64,000 nt of DNA from JAHBNG01 sp039028975 (lineage in GTDB: Bacteria > Chloroflexota > Anaerolineae > Caldilineales > Caldilineaceae): assembly GCA_039028975.1 (NCBI GenBank), contig JBCCHB010000088.1:3975-67974 (forward strand), given 5' to 3'. The notes under the pieces were generated by a model, which did not search any database, was not told where the DNA came from, and was given only the letters and a program-made list of their open reading frames with translations. Positions 45,944 through 54,460 of this stretch are shown piece after piece. The position numbers and the translations under genes are program-made. Position 1 is the first letter of the stretch, and the number at the start of each line of letters is the position of its first letter.

Positions 45944-48900
45944 CTAATTGTTAATTTCAAAATCAACAAAGAATTCATCATAGTTGGTGTCGCTATGAAC
46001 AACTCGTAAACGCAACGTATGCCTCCCGTTTGGATAGTTTCGACTGTCAACATTGAGAAGACGACCGCCAGCCGGACGTTTACCCGTCTGCAAATGAATC
46101 GCCTGGTTTGCATCTCCGTTGATGAGTAGATCTAGTTCCCATTTTAAGAAATCGCTGTCATCAGCCGTGCCAGTTACATTGAAATTGCCGAAGACACTCT
46201 GCCCTTGAGTGGGTGATTCTATGCCGTTTTGAACTTGATTTACGGTAGATGCATCGTTTTGAATAACAAAGTCGGTAAAATACTCATCATAGTTTGCGCC
46301 TTCACGGATCACCCGAAGACGTAAGCTGTATGGACCATTGGGATACGGAGTTGTATCTAGGGTGAAGATTCGCCCCCAGGAAGGTGACCAACCACGCCCT
46401 ACATAGATTGCTTGATTCTGATCACCATGGGGTAGTAGATCCAACTGCCAACGCTTAAAGATTTCATGTTCGGCCAACCCCATAATGTTGACTTTTCCAT
46501 TGACTACGGAACCGATGGTGGGTTCACTGATGCCCACTGGAATTGGTGAATATGGCAAGGATTCTGCATAGAGCTTCTGTCGTGTATAGATTGACCAGAT
46601 ACCCTTCTGAGCTAACTCCACCCTTTCAAAATTTCCGCTCTGCCCCCAGAGGTTTGCCGCACGCTGATATGCGTTGACCGCATTATCGTACTGCTGGGCA
46701 CGGTTATAGAGTCCCCCGAGTGTGCGCCACAAATTAGCCTCTAGGTTTGCATTCTCGCTCTGATTGGCTGCATTGATGGCTTGGCCATAGACGGCAAAAG
46801 CACCTTCCATATTATCGGTGGTGGCCTGGACGGAACCTATGTTACTTAACGTTGACGCAACACGATCCACTCGCTCTGTCTGCTGCCAATTGCCTAAAGC
46901 ACTTTGAAAGTTAGCCAAGGCATTCTCATAGTCTTGTAAAGACAAATAATGGCTACCAATAGAATCTCGCACAGTTGCAATTAATTCGTTGTCGCCTGAG
47001 CGACTGGCGGCTTCCAATGCCCGAAAATAGGCAGGGAGAATACTGGCTCCTAGACCTGCATCTTTATACGTTCGAGCGATATCTATCTCTGAGCGCACTA
47101 CTTGAGAATCGTTACCCTGGCTTAGCCAAAGCGCAGACTCTTGCCGATAGGCAGCAACGGCTTCATTGTAACGCTTGAGATTCCTCAATGAATCGCCCAA
47201 TCCGTCGACGAGATCGGCTTCTGTTTTGATGTCCTCAATGGTACGGGCAACTTCAATCGCCTCATTTGTAGTTTCGATTGCTGCTGCACCATCATTTAGC
47301 TGACCATAAAGGGAAACTAATCGGCTTAACATCCGTATCTGGCGCTTAGGCTCACCCAATATGGCCCACAAATCAGCTGCTTCCCGATAGGTCGCAATGG
47401 CTTGGTCGTCCTGGCTAAGGTGGCGTTGATAGATATCTGCTACGGCTTCAAGAAGTTGGGCACGTTGTTTTTCATTCCCTGAACCATCTAGAACCGTCAG
47501 CGCTTTCTGATAGGTCGCCAAAGCAGCATCATACTCTGCCAATGCTAGATGCGCACTTCCTTTATTCCTCAGAACATTGGCGACAGTCTCTGGTTCACCA
47601 ACTCCCTCAATCAGCTCTGCTGCTTCAGTAAATGCCAATATTGCTTCCTGATTTCGCTCTATTGAGAGATACCCATTGCCAAGGGCAACCAATCCGTCGG
47701 CAACAAACGTAGAATCGCTTGTCGACCGTGCAACATCAAGGGCCTGAGTTAGTGTCTGAATGGACGCATTCGTATCTTCTAGCTGGCTGTAAGCAGTTGC
47801 TACCCGACTTAGCCCACGCAGTTGACGTTCTACTTCTCCCAAGCTACCCCAGATCTCTGCAGCTTCTTCATAGGCAGGAATCGCATCCTGAGGACGCTTT
47901 AAATCGCGTTGATAGTAATCGGCCAATGTTTCGAGTAGTCGTACCCGTTTTGCATCGTCTCCTTCTTCTTCCACAATCGTCAAGGCATCTTGGAAGGCTT
48001 GCAGAGCAGCATCAACCTGCTCCATCTTGCGATAAGCATTTGCGAGGTCGGTTAGAATAGAAGCCAGCGCCTGCGGATCCTCGCTAGTACGTACGATCTG
48101 CTCCGCCTCTTTTAAGGTAGCAATGGCGGTCTCATTTTGTTCAACAAACAAATAGGCGTCCCCTAAGTTCACAAGAGCATCTGCCACAGTTTCCGGGTCA
48201 TCTGTTGAATGGGCCAAGTCCACTGCGCTGATCAGAGTGGCAATAGCAGAGTCATTATCCTCTAGCTGACTATATGCGGACGCTATCCGGCCCATCATCT
48301 GCAATTGGCGGTCTGTTCGCCCTAATGCGTCCCAGGTTGCAGCCGCCTCTTGGTAAAGTGGCAACGCGTCGGCTGTACGTTTAAGATCGCGTTGATAGTA
48401 ATCCGCAAGTGTCTCCAGAAGGCGACCACGGGTACTCTCATCTCCACCATCTTTCATAACCGCCAAGGCATCTTGATAAGCTTCCACTGCTTCATCAACC
48501 TGTTCCGTCTTTCGGTAAGCATTCGCCAAATCCGTAAAGATTGATGCTAATGCTTTGGGGTCACCCTCTTCCCGTACGAGTTGCTCTGCCTCTTTGTATC
48601 TGGAAATGGCGTCTGGAAACTGTTCGACAAATAGATAGCCATCCCCTAGGGCAACCAATGCGTCTGCTATGAGCCCAGCGTTAGCAGTTGCTCGAGCAAC
48701 CTCCAAAGATTGAATTAATGTTGATATCGCTGAGCTATTATCCCCAAGCTGGCTATAGGCACCCGCCGCTCGATTCAGCATTCTGATCTGCCGGTCTGGT
48801 CGCTCCAGGGTCGCCCAAATGTCTGCAGCCTCTAAGTACACGGTCAGCGCATCTCGGTCTCTATCAAGATCTCTTTGGTAGTAGTCAGCAAGGACCTCAA

Positions 48901-50416
48901 GCTGGCGAGCATACTTATCATCATTGCCTTGCTCAGACAGAAGTTCAAGCGCGGCCTGATAGGCTTCAATAGCGAAATCGCTTTTCTCCTGCCCTTTATA
49001 AGCAACAGCTTTCTTGCCATAAATGCTAACCAACAAATTCAACTCGCTATTGGCTTCTGCCAATGCTTCTGCTTGATCCAACGCATCTAATGCATCGTCA
49101 TACTGTTCAAGGAAATTATAGGTATTGCCAACCTCTTCCAGTGCATCAGCCTCAAGGGCAGGCATTTCTGCTTGGCGAGCAGCATCTACAGCCTTTTGAT
49201 AGGTCAATAGGGCCGAATTGGCTTCGTTGAGGTTACCATAACTGCGTGCTGCGCCATAGAGAGAACGGACTTGGGAGCGGACTCGTCCCTGCGCGGCCCA
49301 AAGATCGGCCGAGTCTAAGTAGGCTTGCAAGGCTTCCCTATACTCTTCAAGAGACCAGTGATAGTCAGCAATTGTCATCAGCAGCGTGGCAGAAGCGCGA
49401 ATATCTTCGAGCGCCTGGGTTAATTCAAGCGCACGTTCATAAGCCTTTATCGCATTCTGATCTTCACCTATTTCTTTGTAGATTCCAGCGGTATCGCGCA
49501 GAATAGCGGCGGCTTGGCCCAATTCGTCCTCTTCCAACCATAGGGCCTCAGCGCTTTTAAACGCATCGAGAGCCAGTTCTAATTCACCCAATACCCTATA
49601 TGTACGCCCTAAACCGCTTTGAACAAAGGCTAGGGCAGCCGAATCGTCAACCTCAGCCAGCAGAGCTAGTGCGTCTTGATAGCTTTCGTTGGCCAACTGC
49701 ATTTGTTCGGTTGTTTCATAGACAACGGCCTTCTGACGCAAGGTCGAAATGAGAGATGCAGATCGCTCTAGTTCACCCCAAATTACAAGGGCTTTATCAA
49801 ACGCTTCAATAGCCTGATCATATGCCTCGATTGCCCCATAAGAACTCCCGATATTCTCCCAAATGCGGGCTAGGCTTACAGGATCACCCAATTCCTCAGC
49901 CACAACAAGCGCTGCAAGGTATGTGTCGACTGCCTCCTGATACTTCTTATTTCCTTCTAATGCTCTTGCCTCATCATAAATCTGTTGCAATTGGAGAATG
50001 GGATCGGCTTCGTCAGTAGCGTCACTTTGGCTAGTATCTGTTTGGCTCGTATCATCTTTTTGATCATCTAGTGGCACCACATTCTCTTCGCTGTCCGAAA
50101 CCGCTTCATCGGTTTGCAATGCACCCGAGGCTAATTGATCTCGGGTACCTTGTACAAATGTGTTGGCAACCAATTGCCAAATGAGGCTATCCCCTTCGCT
50201 ATAAATCTGATGAGCCGCTTCAAATTCTATTAGCGCTTTAGCCAGCTCCCCAGATTGGTAAAGGGCTAATCCTTCTCGAAGATGCTTCTCCGCCTTCTCA
50301 GTGCTAACGTCCTGCACTAGATCGGCTGCCATGACACTGGTATGGGGGAAGAGTAGAATAAATAGTGTGATGCCGATGCATATAATTATTTTCATTTTGT
50401 CATTCTTCAAAACCAT
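45944..50416 (-). CDS. Secreted TPR-repeat protein with 161-residue super-repeat and two C-terminal Ig-like domains
   Basis: About 1490 residues. ATG 50416 is chosen, with AAGGAG upstream although spaced 14 bases; ATG 50395 or 50464 are alternatives. A signal peptide (IIICIGITLFILLFP) is followed by more than 25 TPR-like helical hairpins spanning about residues 35-1290. Inside this stretch a unit of four TPRs, 161 residues long and starting LADYYQRDL, recurs at least three times with an exact 483-base period. Two beta domains of about 90 residues end the protein, each with a (Y/S)-PNGxxxLRLRV motif. TPR arrays bind protein partners; it is probably a surface scaffold. It lacks the shared C-terminal tail. 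Confidence 0.85.
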   Translation of the reverse strand: MVLKNDKMKIIICIGITLFILLFPHTSVMAADLVQDVSTEKAEKHLREGLALYQSGELAKALIEFEAAHQIYSEGDSLIWQLVANTFVQGTRDQLASGALQTDEAVSDSEENVVPLDDQKDDTSQTDTSQSDATDEADPILQLQQIYDEARALEGNKKYQEAVDTYLAALVVAEELGDPVSLARIWENIGSSYGAIEAYDQAIEAFDKALVIWGELERSASLISTLRQKAVVYETTEQMQLANESYQDALALLAEVDDSAALAFVQSGLGRTYRVLGELELALDAFKSAEALWLEEDELGQAAAILRDTAGIYKEIGEDQNAIKAYERALELTQALEDIRASATLLMTIADYHWSLEEYREALQAYLDSADLWAAQGRVRSQVRSLYGAARSYGNLNEANSALLTYQKAVDAARQAEMPALEADALEEVGNTYNFLEQYDDALDALDQAEALAEANSELNLLVSIYGKKAVAYKGQEKSDFAIEAYQAALELLSEQGNDDKYARQLEVLADYYQRDLDRDRDALTVYLEAADIWATLERPDRQIRMLNRAAGAYSQLGDNSSAISTLIQSLEVARATANAGLIADALVALGDGYLFVEQFPDAISRYKEAEQLVREEGDPKALASIFTDLANAYRKTEQVDEAVEAYQDALAVMKDGGDESTRGRLLETLADYYQRDLKRTADALPLYQEAAATWDALGRTDRQLQMMGRIASAYSQLEDNDSAIATLISAVDLAHSTDDPETVADALVNLGDAYLFVEQNETAIATLKEAEQIVRTSEDPQALASILTDLANAYRKMEQVDAALQAFQDALTIVEEEGDDAKRVRLLETLADYYQRDLKRPQDAIPAYEEAAEIWGSLGEVERQLRGLSRVATAYSQLEDTNASIQTLTQALDVARSTSDSTFVADGLVALGNGYLSIERNQEAILAFTEAAELIEGVGEPETVANVLRNKGSAHLALAEYDAALATYQKALTVLDGSGNEKQRAQLLEAVADIYQRHLSQDDQAIATYREAADLWAILGEPKRQIRMLSRLVSLYGQLNDGAAAIETTNEAIEVARTIEDIKTEADLVDGLGDSLRNLKRYNEAVAAYRQESALWLSQGNDSQVVRSEIDIARTYKDAGLGASILPAYFRALEAASRSGDNELIATVRDSIGSHYLSLQDYENALANFQSALGNWQQTERVDRVASTLSNIGSVQATTDNMEGAFAVYGQAINAANQSENANLEANLWRTLGGLYNRAQQYDNAVNAYQRAANLWGQSGNFERVELAQKGIWSIYTRQKLYAESLPYSPIPVGISEPTIGSVVNGKVNIMGLAEHEIFKRWQLDLLPHGDQNQAIYVGRGWSPSWGRIFTLDTTPYPNGPYSLRLRVIREGANYDEYFTDFVIQNDASTVNQVQNGIESPTQGQSVFGNFNVTGTADDSDFLKWELDLLINGDANQAIHLQTGKRPAGGRLLNVDSRNYPNGRHTLRLRVVHSDTNYDEFFVDFEINN

Positions 50417-50495
50417 TTTTTTGATAAAATCTCCTTGGGCCACACCGTGGTTGGGCCTAGACATTTAAATAAAGTAAAGGTGCAGTTCGTTGCAA

Positions 50496-50580
50496 TTTGC
50501 TCAGCCCCGTTTCAAAATCGCAGTTTTGTCTCTCTTGCAGAGCAAAGGAAAACTAAGGTTTTGAGAGTGACCGCAGTATA
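50496..50580 (+). repeat. Family A palindromic repeat, copy A9
   Basis: The left arm TTTGCTCAGCCCCGTTTCAA and right arm GTTTTGAGAGTGACCGCAGT match the family. The inner arms CGCAGTTTT and AAAACTAAG pair, and the centre is TCTCTCTTGCAGAG. It lies between the TPR gene start and the stop of the DUF2341 gene. The other 200 bases of this junction (50581-50780) hold nothing recognised. Confidence 0.65.
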
Positions 50581-50780
50581 GAAACCCAAGCAATTGCCAC
50601 CTGTAGCCAGAAGACAACCACTTTGGACGTGCCTATCTTCTCTTGGGTGAGCCGGAATGTCAACCTGAAGTGCTGTATGGATCCCATCATGGTGGTCTCG
50701 ATTGGGAAACGAACCTTGGAAAAGTAGGTTACGATTCATACATTAAGTCGCTATTAGGCCGCTTTGAGTAGTGGCTTAAT

Positions 50781-53700
50781 CTATTCTGTTGATGAAATCA
50801 ATGGCAAAAATAGGTGATTCGGCAGCCCTTCAGATTCGCCATTCTTCTCAAAGGTAGCCACGATCGATTTGTCTCCATCTATTGCTAAGGAATTGACGGC
50901 ATCATTTCCACTTAGATCATCGCTCCATTCTACAAAGTGCCAACCCGAATCTGGTACTGCTTTGATTGTGACTATATCTCCAGACCGAAATTCTATCAAA
51001 GAGACCCCCTCGACAATTTGGCCATTGCGTGAAACTTCAATACGTCCATTGCCTTGTACTGTTGTATTTAGACTATATGGAATTGGGCTAAATGTCGCGG
51101 TAATAATGGTACTTGCTGTAACAGTAAAGGGCAAGCTCGATACTGTACTACTGATTCCTCCTTGCCATCCGGCAAAGCGCCAATGTGGCGATGGGCTGGC
51201 AGTCAATTCAATCACTTGTCCATAGGTATATGTAGAAGCTTCGGGCGACCACGTTGCCGTACCACCACCATCCACATATAGTTTGACCGTATACTGCTCT
51301 TGTACGAACGTTGCTACAACAGTTTGATCTGGGCTGTAATTCAATGAGATAGACGATTCCGGACCTAAAGCTGGATCACTCCACTCAACAAAACGCCATC
51401 CTGGTTCCGCCTTAGCGGTTATGGTAATTAGCTGACCAGCTTTGAATTCGGCTAAGTTTGGTTCCACATGCACTTCCCCCTTGCCTTGCACCTCAACCTT
51501 AAATGCAGTGGTCATGGCTTCAAACCGGGCCGTTATGGTCATTGGCCCATCAACGGTTATGCTTAAAACAGAAGTCGTGTTGGTCTCGGTGTTGTCTTGG
51601 CCATCAATGACCCATTCCACAAAGCGCCAGTTATCGGCGGGGACAGCTGTTATGGTAATCGGTTCATTAAATACATAGCCAGCTGGGTCAGTCGGTGGGG
51701 TAAGTTGGATCGTACCATCTCCCACAGTTACAGGATTGAGCGTATAGAAGATCGGTGTGAAAGTGGCCGTAATCGTACTGTTTTTTGTTATAATAGTAGT
51801 CGCGCTTGGCATTGTGCCTGTGACATCCCCCTGCCATTCTACAAACTGCCAATGTTCAGCAGGGGTTGCAGTCAACGTGACTTGGGTATTATAAAGATGA
51901 GTTTCTGTTTCTGGGTTGATAGTGATCAGACCCGACCCAATTGTTTCTGTCAAAATTGTGTACAGCTCTGGGAGAAAGGTTGCCGTAACAGTCTCATTTT
52001 GTTCAATTTGGAAGCTGCCCATTGGATTGGTCCCAGTAATCGGTCCCTGCCACTCCTCAAAACGCCAGCCGGCCTCGGGAATTGCCGTTAGAGTAACTGT
52101 ATCACCATGAGTATATGTTACCTGTTCCGATGATGATACGATATCTCCATTCCCAACAACAATGACGTCAAGCGTATACAATGCCTGTTCAAATTCAGCT
52201 GTGATGGTAACGTCCTGAGTTATCGTAACCGTTTGTATAGGGTTACTTGTCGCTAGCTCCCCCTGCCACTGAACAAAACGGTACCCTGAGTCGGCAAGAG
52301 CCGTTAGTTCAACTTCATCTCCATATCTGTATGTTGAAGCATCTGGCGTCTTTGTAATCGTACCTCCGCTCGCAGGCGGAATTAGGGTAAGCGTATATGA
52401 AATCGGCTCAAAGGTAGCTGTAATGATGCTATCCGCGGTAATGGTATTGGTCGTTGGATTGGTATTACCGGTAACCAACCCACTCCATTCAACGAAATTC
52501 CAGCCTAAATCTGCAATAGCCGTCAAGGAAATCGGCTCACCGTAGAGATACCCTTCGGTCTCAATCGGTGACGATAGATTAACCACCCCATTCCCAGTGA
52601 CAACCTCTTCAACTGCATAATGAATCGGAACAAATGTAGCCGTGATGGCTCGATTCATATTCATGGTCATAGTAAAGGTAGTGGCCGAGCCTGGGGTATA
52701 TGAGCTTGCTGTACTCAAGCTTTCGGCAGCCATAACAGAAATATCCAAGTCTTTGTAAGATGCATCAATTAATGGCTTGGCGTTTGCGTAACTTGTCTCA
52801 TCAATGAGTCCGAATGTAAATTGTTGTGGGGTTTCGCTTAATTCGGTGTTGATACCATCTCGGCCAAATCCAAAGACTGTCATCGTACCATTTCCGTCGT
52901 TCATGCGACGATACGAATCGACTACGCTATCTTGCTCATGGTGAACAAAAAACAGCGCTCGACCTTTATCTCCTATAGCGGGATCTGCAAAGTAGATCCA
53001 CTCTTCACCGGAGATATCCTCAGTCCAATTTGCATTATAGGCATGAACCGATCCATCTGAGCGTACAGAAAAATCACGTTCATCCAAGGCTCCACCAGGT
53101 GTCCCTTCATAAAGAAACCAATAGTCGTGTGCTGCTTCTTGAAGCGTCATACGCACATATTCTGGATAGATCTCCCATAATGCTCTCCAGCCACCTTCAG
53201 TTGTCTGAAAACTGGCTTTTAGTGGGCCGTCATTGAGCCGAGTTGTCGTTCCCCCGCTGGTACCTGGGTGGAATGAACCTGTTTGGTTGACACCTTCAAA
53301 GATCAAATTGGGGATGCCGCGAAACTTCCCTCCACTTCCAGTTGTATTGCTATATCCAATCCAATCGTTGCCATCTAAATCATCCAGACTAGAGAAGCCA
53401 CCTCCAGCGGTATGAAAGAAGTATGTTGCATTAACCGTTTCAAAACGATAACTCTGCCAGCCCACATCTTTGATGTTACTAAACGTCGATGTAATAAGTG
53501 ATGTAAAGGTCGGGGAAGTATAAGGATTGCCTGTAGGCGCAAAGTATACATGATACAAGCGACCGCTCTCTGCTGGAGTGGTGCCACTAAGCAAGATAAC
53601 CAGATTGCCAACGGCATTGGTTGATGAATTGTATCCTGCATCCTGATCGAATTGGAATGGCACATTAGCATCTAAAACGGCCCCATCCAGATCGATTTCG

Positions 53701-54161
53701 ACAACGCGGATAGATTCTTCTTCAAATGTCCCCGACTCGCCAAGTTGGTCAAAAAGCTGCGTGAAGTCTACGGTTACTTCTGCCAGCATCCCCTCGCGCT
53801 GAACACCATTGGCTTTAACCGAAAGCTTAAGCCGATAAGGCCAATAGGGATGCCACCAAGGCTGAGTACGTTCTAGATCGCCACTCCAATGGGCCACTTT
53901 CCATCCTTGCGCCGGCACAGCCGTCAACGTGATCGTTTGACCGTACTCATATTGGGCCATGTCGGGGTCAATCAGTACGGTTCCGTTGCCAACCACATCT
54001 GAGGTTATGGTGGTATCAAAGGTTGCTACGGATGATGCCGCGGACGATGTCAAAGCACTCGATGCACTAGCGGGTGACAAAAAGACAATAGCAGACCCCA
54101 ATGCAAGAAAAAATGATATCGCGAATAGAAAGAGGGTAGATAGTTGTACGAACTTTTTCAT
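50781..54161 (-). CDS. Surface protein with DUF2341-like domain nested in an array of InlB-type B-repeats
   Basis: A 1126-residue protein with a signal peptide (about residues 8-34). Nine B-repeat domains can be counted, each with the core GW-(K/R)-F-x-x-W-(S/Q)-G or a close form, ending I-T-A-x-F. The first repeat is interrupted: its front half is at about 54-100 (ending VAHWSGDL) and its back half at about 496-515 (NRAITATF). Between them lie about 395 residues beginning PWWHPYWPYRLKL, which resembles the DUF2341 carbohydrate-binding-type domain. The protein ends in LFLPLISSTE, a variant of the shared tail. A surface adhesin or binding role is likely. Confidence 0.8.
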   Translation of the reverse strand: MKKFVQLSTLFLFAISFFLALGSAIVFLSPASASSALTSSAASSVATFDTTITSDVVGNGTVLIDPDMAQYEYGQTITLTAVPAQGWKVAHWSGDLERTQPWWHPYWPYRLKLSVKANGVQREGMLAEVTVDFTQLFDQLGESGTFEEESIRVVEIDLDGAVLDANVPFQFDQDAGYNSSTNAVGNLVILLSGTTPAESGRLYHVYFAPTGNPYTSPTFTSLITSTFSNIKDVGWQSYRFETVNATYFFHTAGGGFSSLDDLDGNDWIGYSNTTGSGGKFRGIPNLIFEGVNQTGSFHPGTSGGTTTRLNDGPLKASFQTTEGGWRALWEIYPEYVRMTLQEAAHDYWFLYEGTPGGALDERDFSVRSDGSVHAYNANWTEDISGEEWIYFADPAIGDKGRALFFVHHEQDSVVDSYRRMNDGNGTMTVFGFGRDGINTELSETPQQFTFGLIDETSYANAKPLIDASYKDLDISVMAAESLSTASSYTPGSATTFTMTMNMNRAITATFVPIHYAVEEVVTGNGVVNLSSPIETEGYLYGEPISLTAIADLGWNFVEWSGLVTGNTNPTTNTITADSIITATFEPISYTLTLIPPASGGTITKTPDASTYRYGDEVELTALADSGYRFVQWQGELATSNPIQTVTITQDVTITAEFEQALYTLDVIVVGNGDIVSSSEQVTYTHGDTVTLTAIPEAGWRFEEWQGPITGTNPMGSFQIEQNETVTATFLPELYTILTETIGSGLITINPETETHLYNTQVTLTATPAEHWQFVEWQGDVTGTMPSATTIITKNSTITATFTPIFYTLNPVTVGDGTIQLTPPTDPAGYVFNEPITITAVPADNWRFVEWVIDGQDNTETNTTSVLSITVDGPMTITARFEAMTTAFKVEVQGKGEVHVEPNLAEFKAGQLITITAKAEPGWRFVEWSDPALGPESSISLNYSPDQTVVATFVQEQYTVKLYVDGGGTATWSPEASTYTYGQVIELTASPSPHWRFAGWQGGISSTVSSLPFTVTASTIITATFSPIPYSLNTTVQGNGRIEVSRNGQIVEGVSLIEFRSGDIVTIKAVPDSGWHFVEWSDDLSGNDAVNSLAIDGDKSIVATFEKNGESEGLPNHLFLPLISSTE

Positions 54162-54206
54162 ATGACTTCAATCGAAAGAACACTCAGTATAAATCGGGAG
54201 ATTTGG

Positions 54207-54318
54207 TATAGTCTGCCAGGTTAAGTGTGATCCGACTTTTGTGGGATTTAACATAAAGAATCCCAACGAGAGAGGACATTCCTGTGAAGATGGGAACAAA
54301 CTTGTTCTGGGCATGTAT
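54207..54318. repeat. Family B-like repeat, copy B4 (diverged)
   Basis: The left arm TATAGTCTGCCAGGTTAAG and right arm AACTTGTTCTGGGCATGTATA match each other and the family outline. One unit of the 21-base tandem repeat (CCTGTGAAGATGGGAAC) is included at 54281-54298. Confidence 0.45.
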
Positions 54319-54334
54319 AGGTGCTTGTTTACAT

Positions 54335-54419
54335 TAATACTCAGCGCCGTTTGAAAACAAGAGATCAATCACTCTGGTAGCGCAGCGGAAACTCCTGCTT
54401 TCAAAACAGCTACAGCATA
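54335..54419 (+). repeat. Family A palindromic repeat, copy A10
   Basis: Left arm TAATACTCAGCGCCGTTTGA and right arm CTTTCAAAACAGCTACAGCA. The inner arms pair (AACAAGAG with CTCCTGCTT, using G-U pairs), and the centre has CTCTGGTAGCGC. It follows B4 directly in the junction between two secreted-protein genes. Confidence 0.65.
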
Positions 54420-54460
54420 GCTTTCTGGCGAACTGAACTATCAACAGTACCAAATGAACT

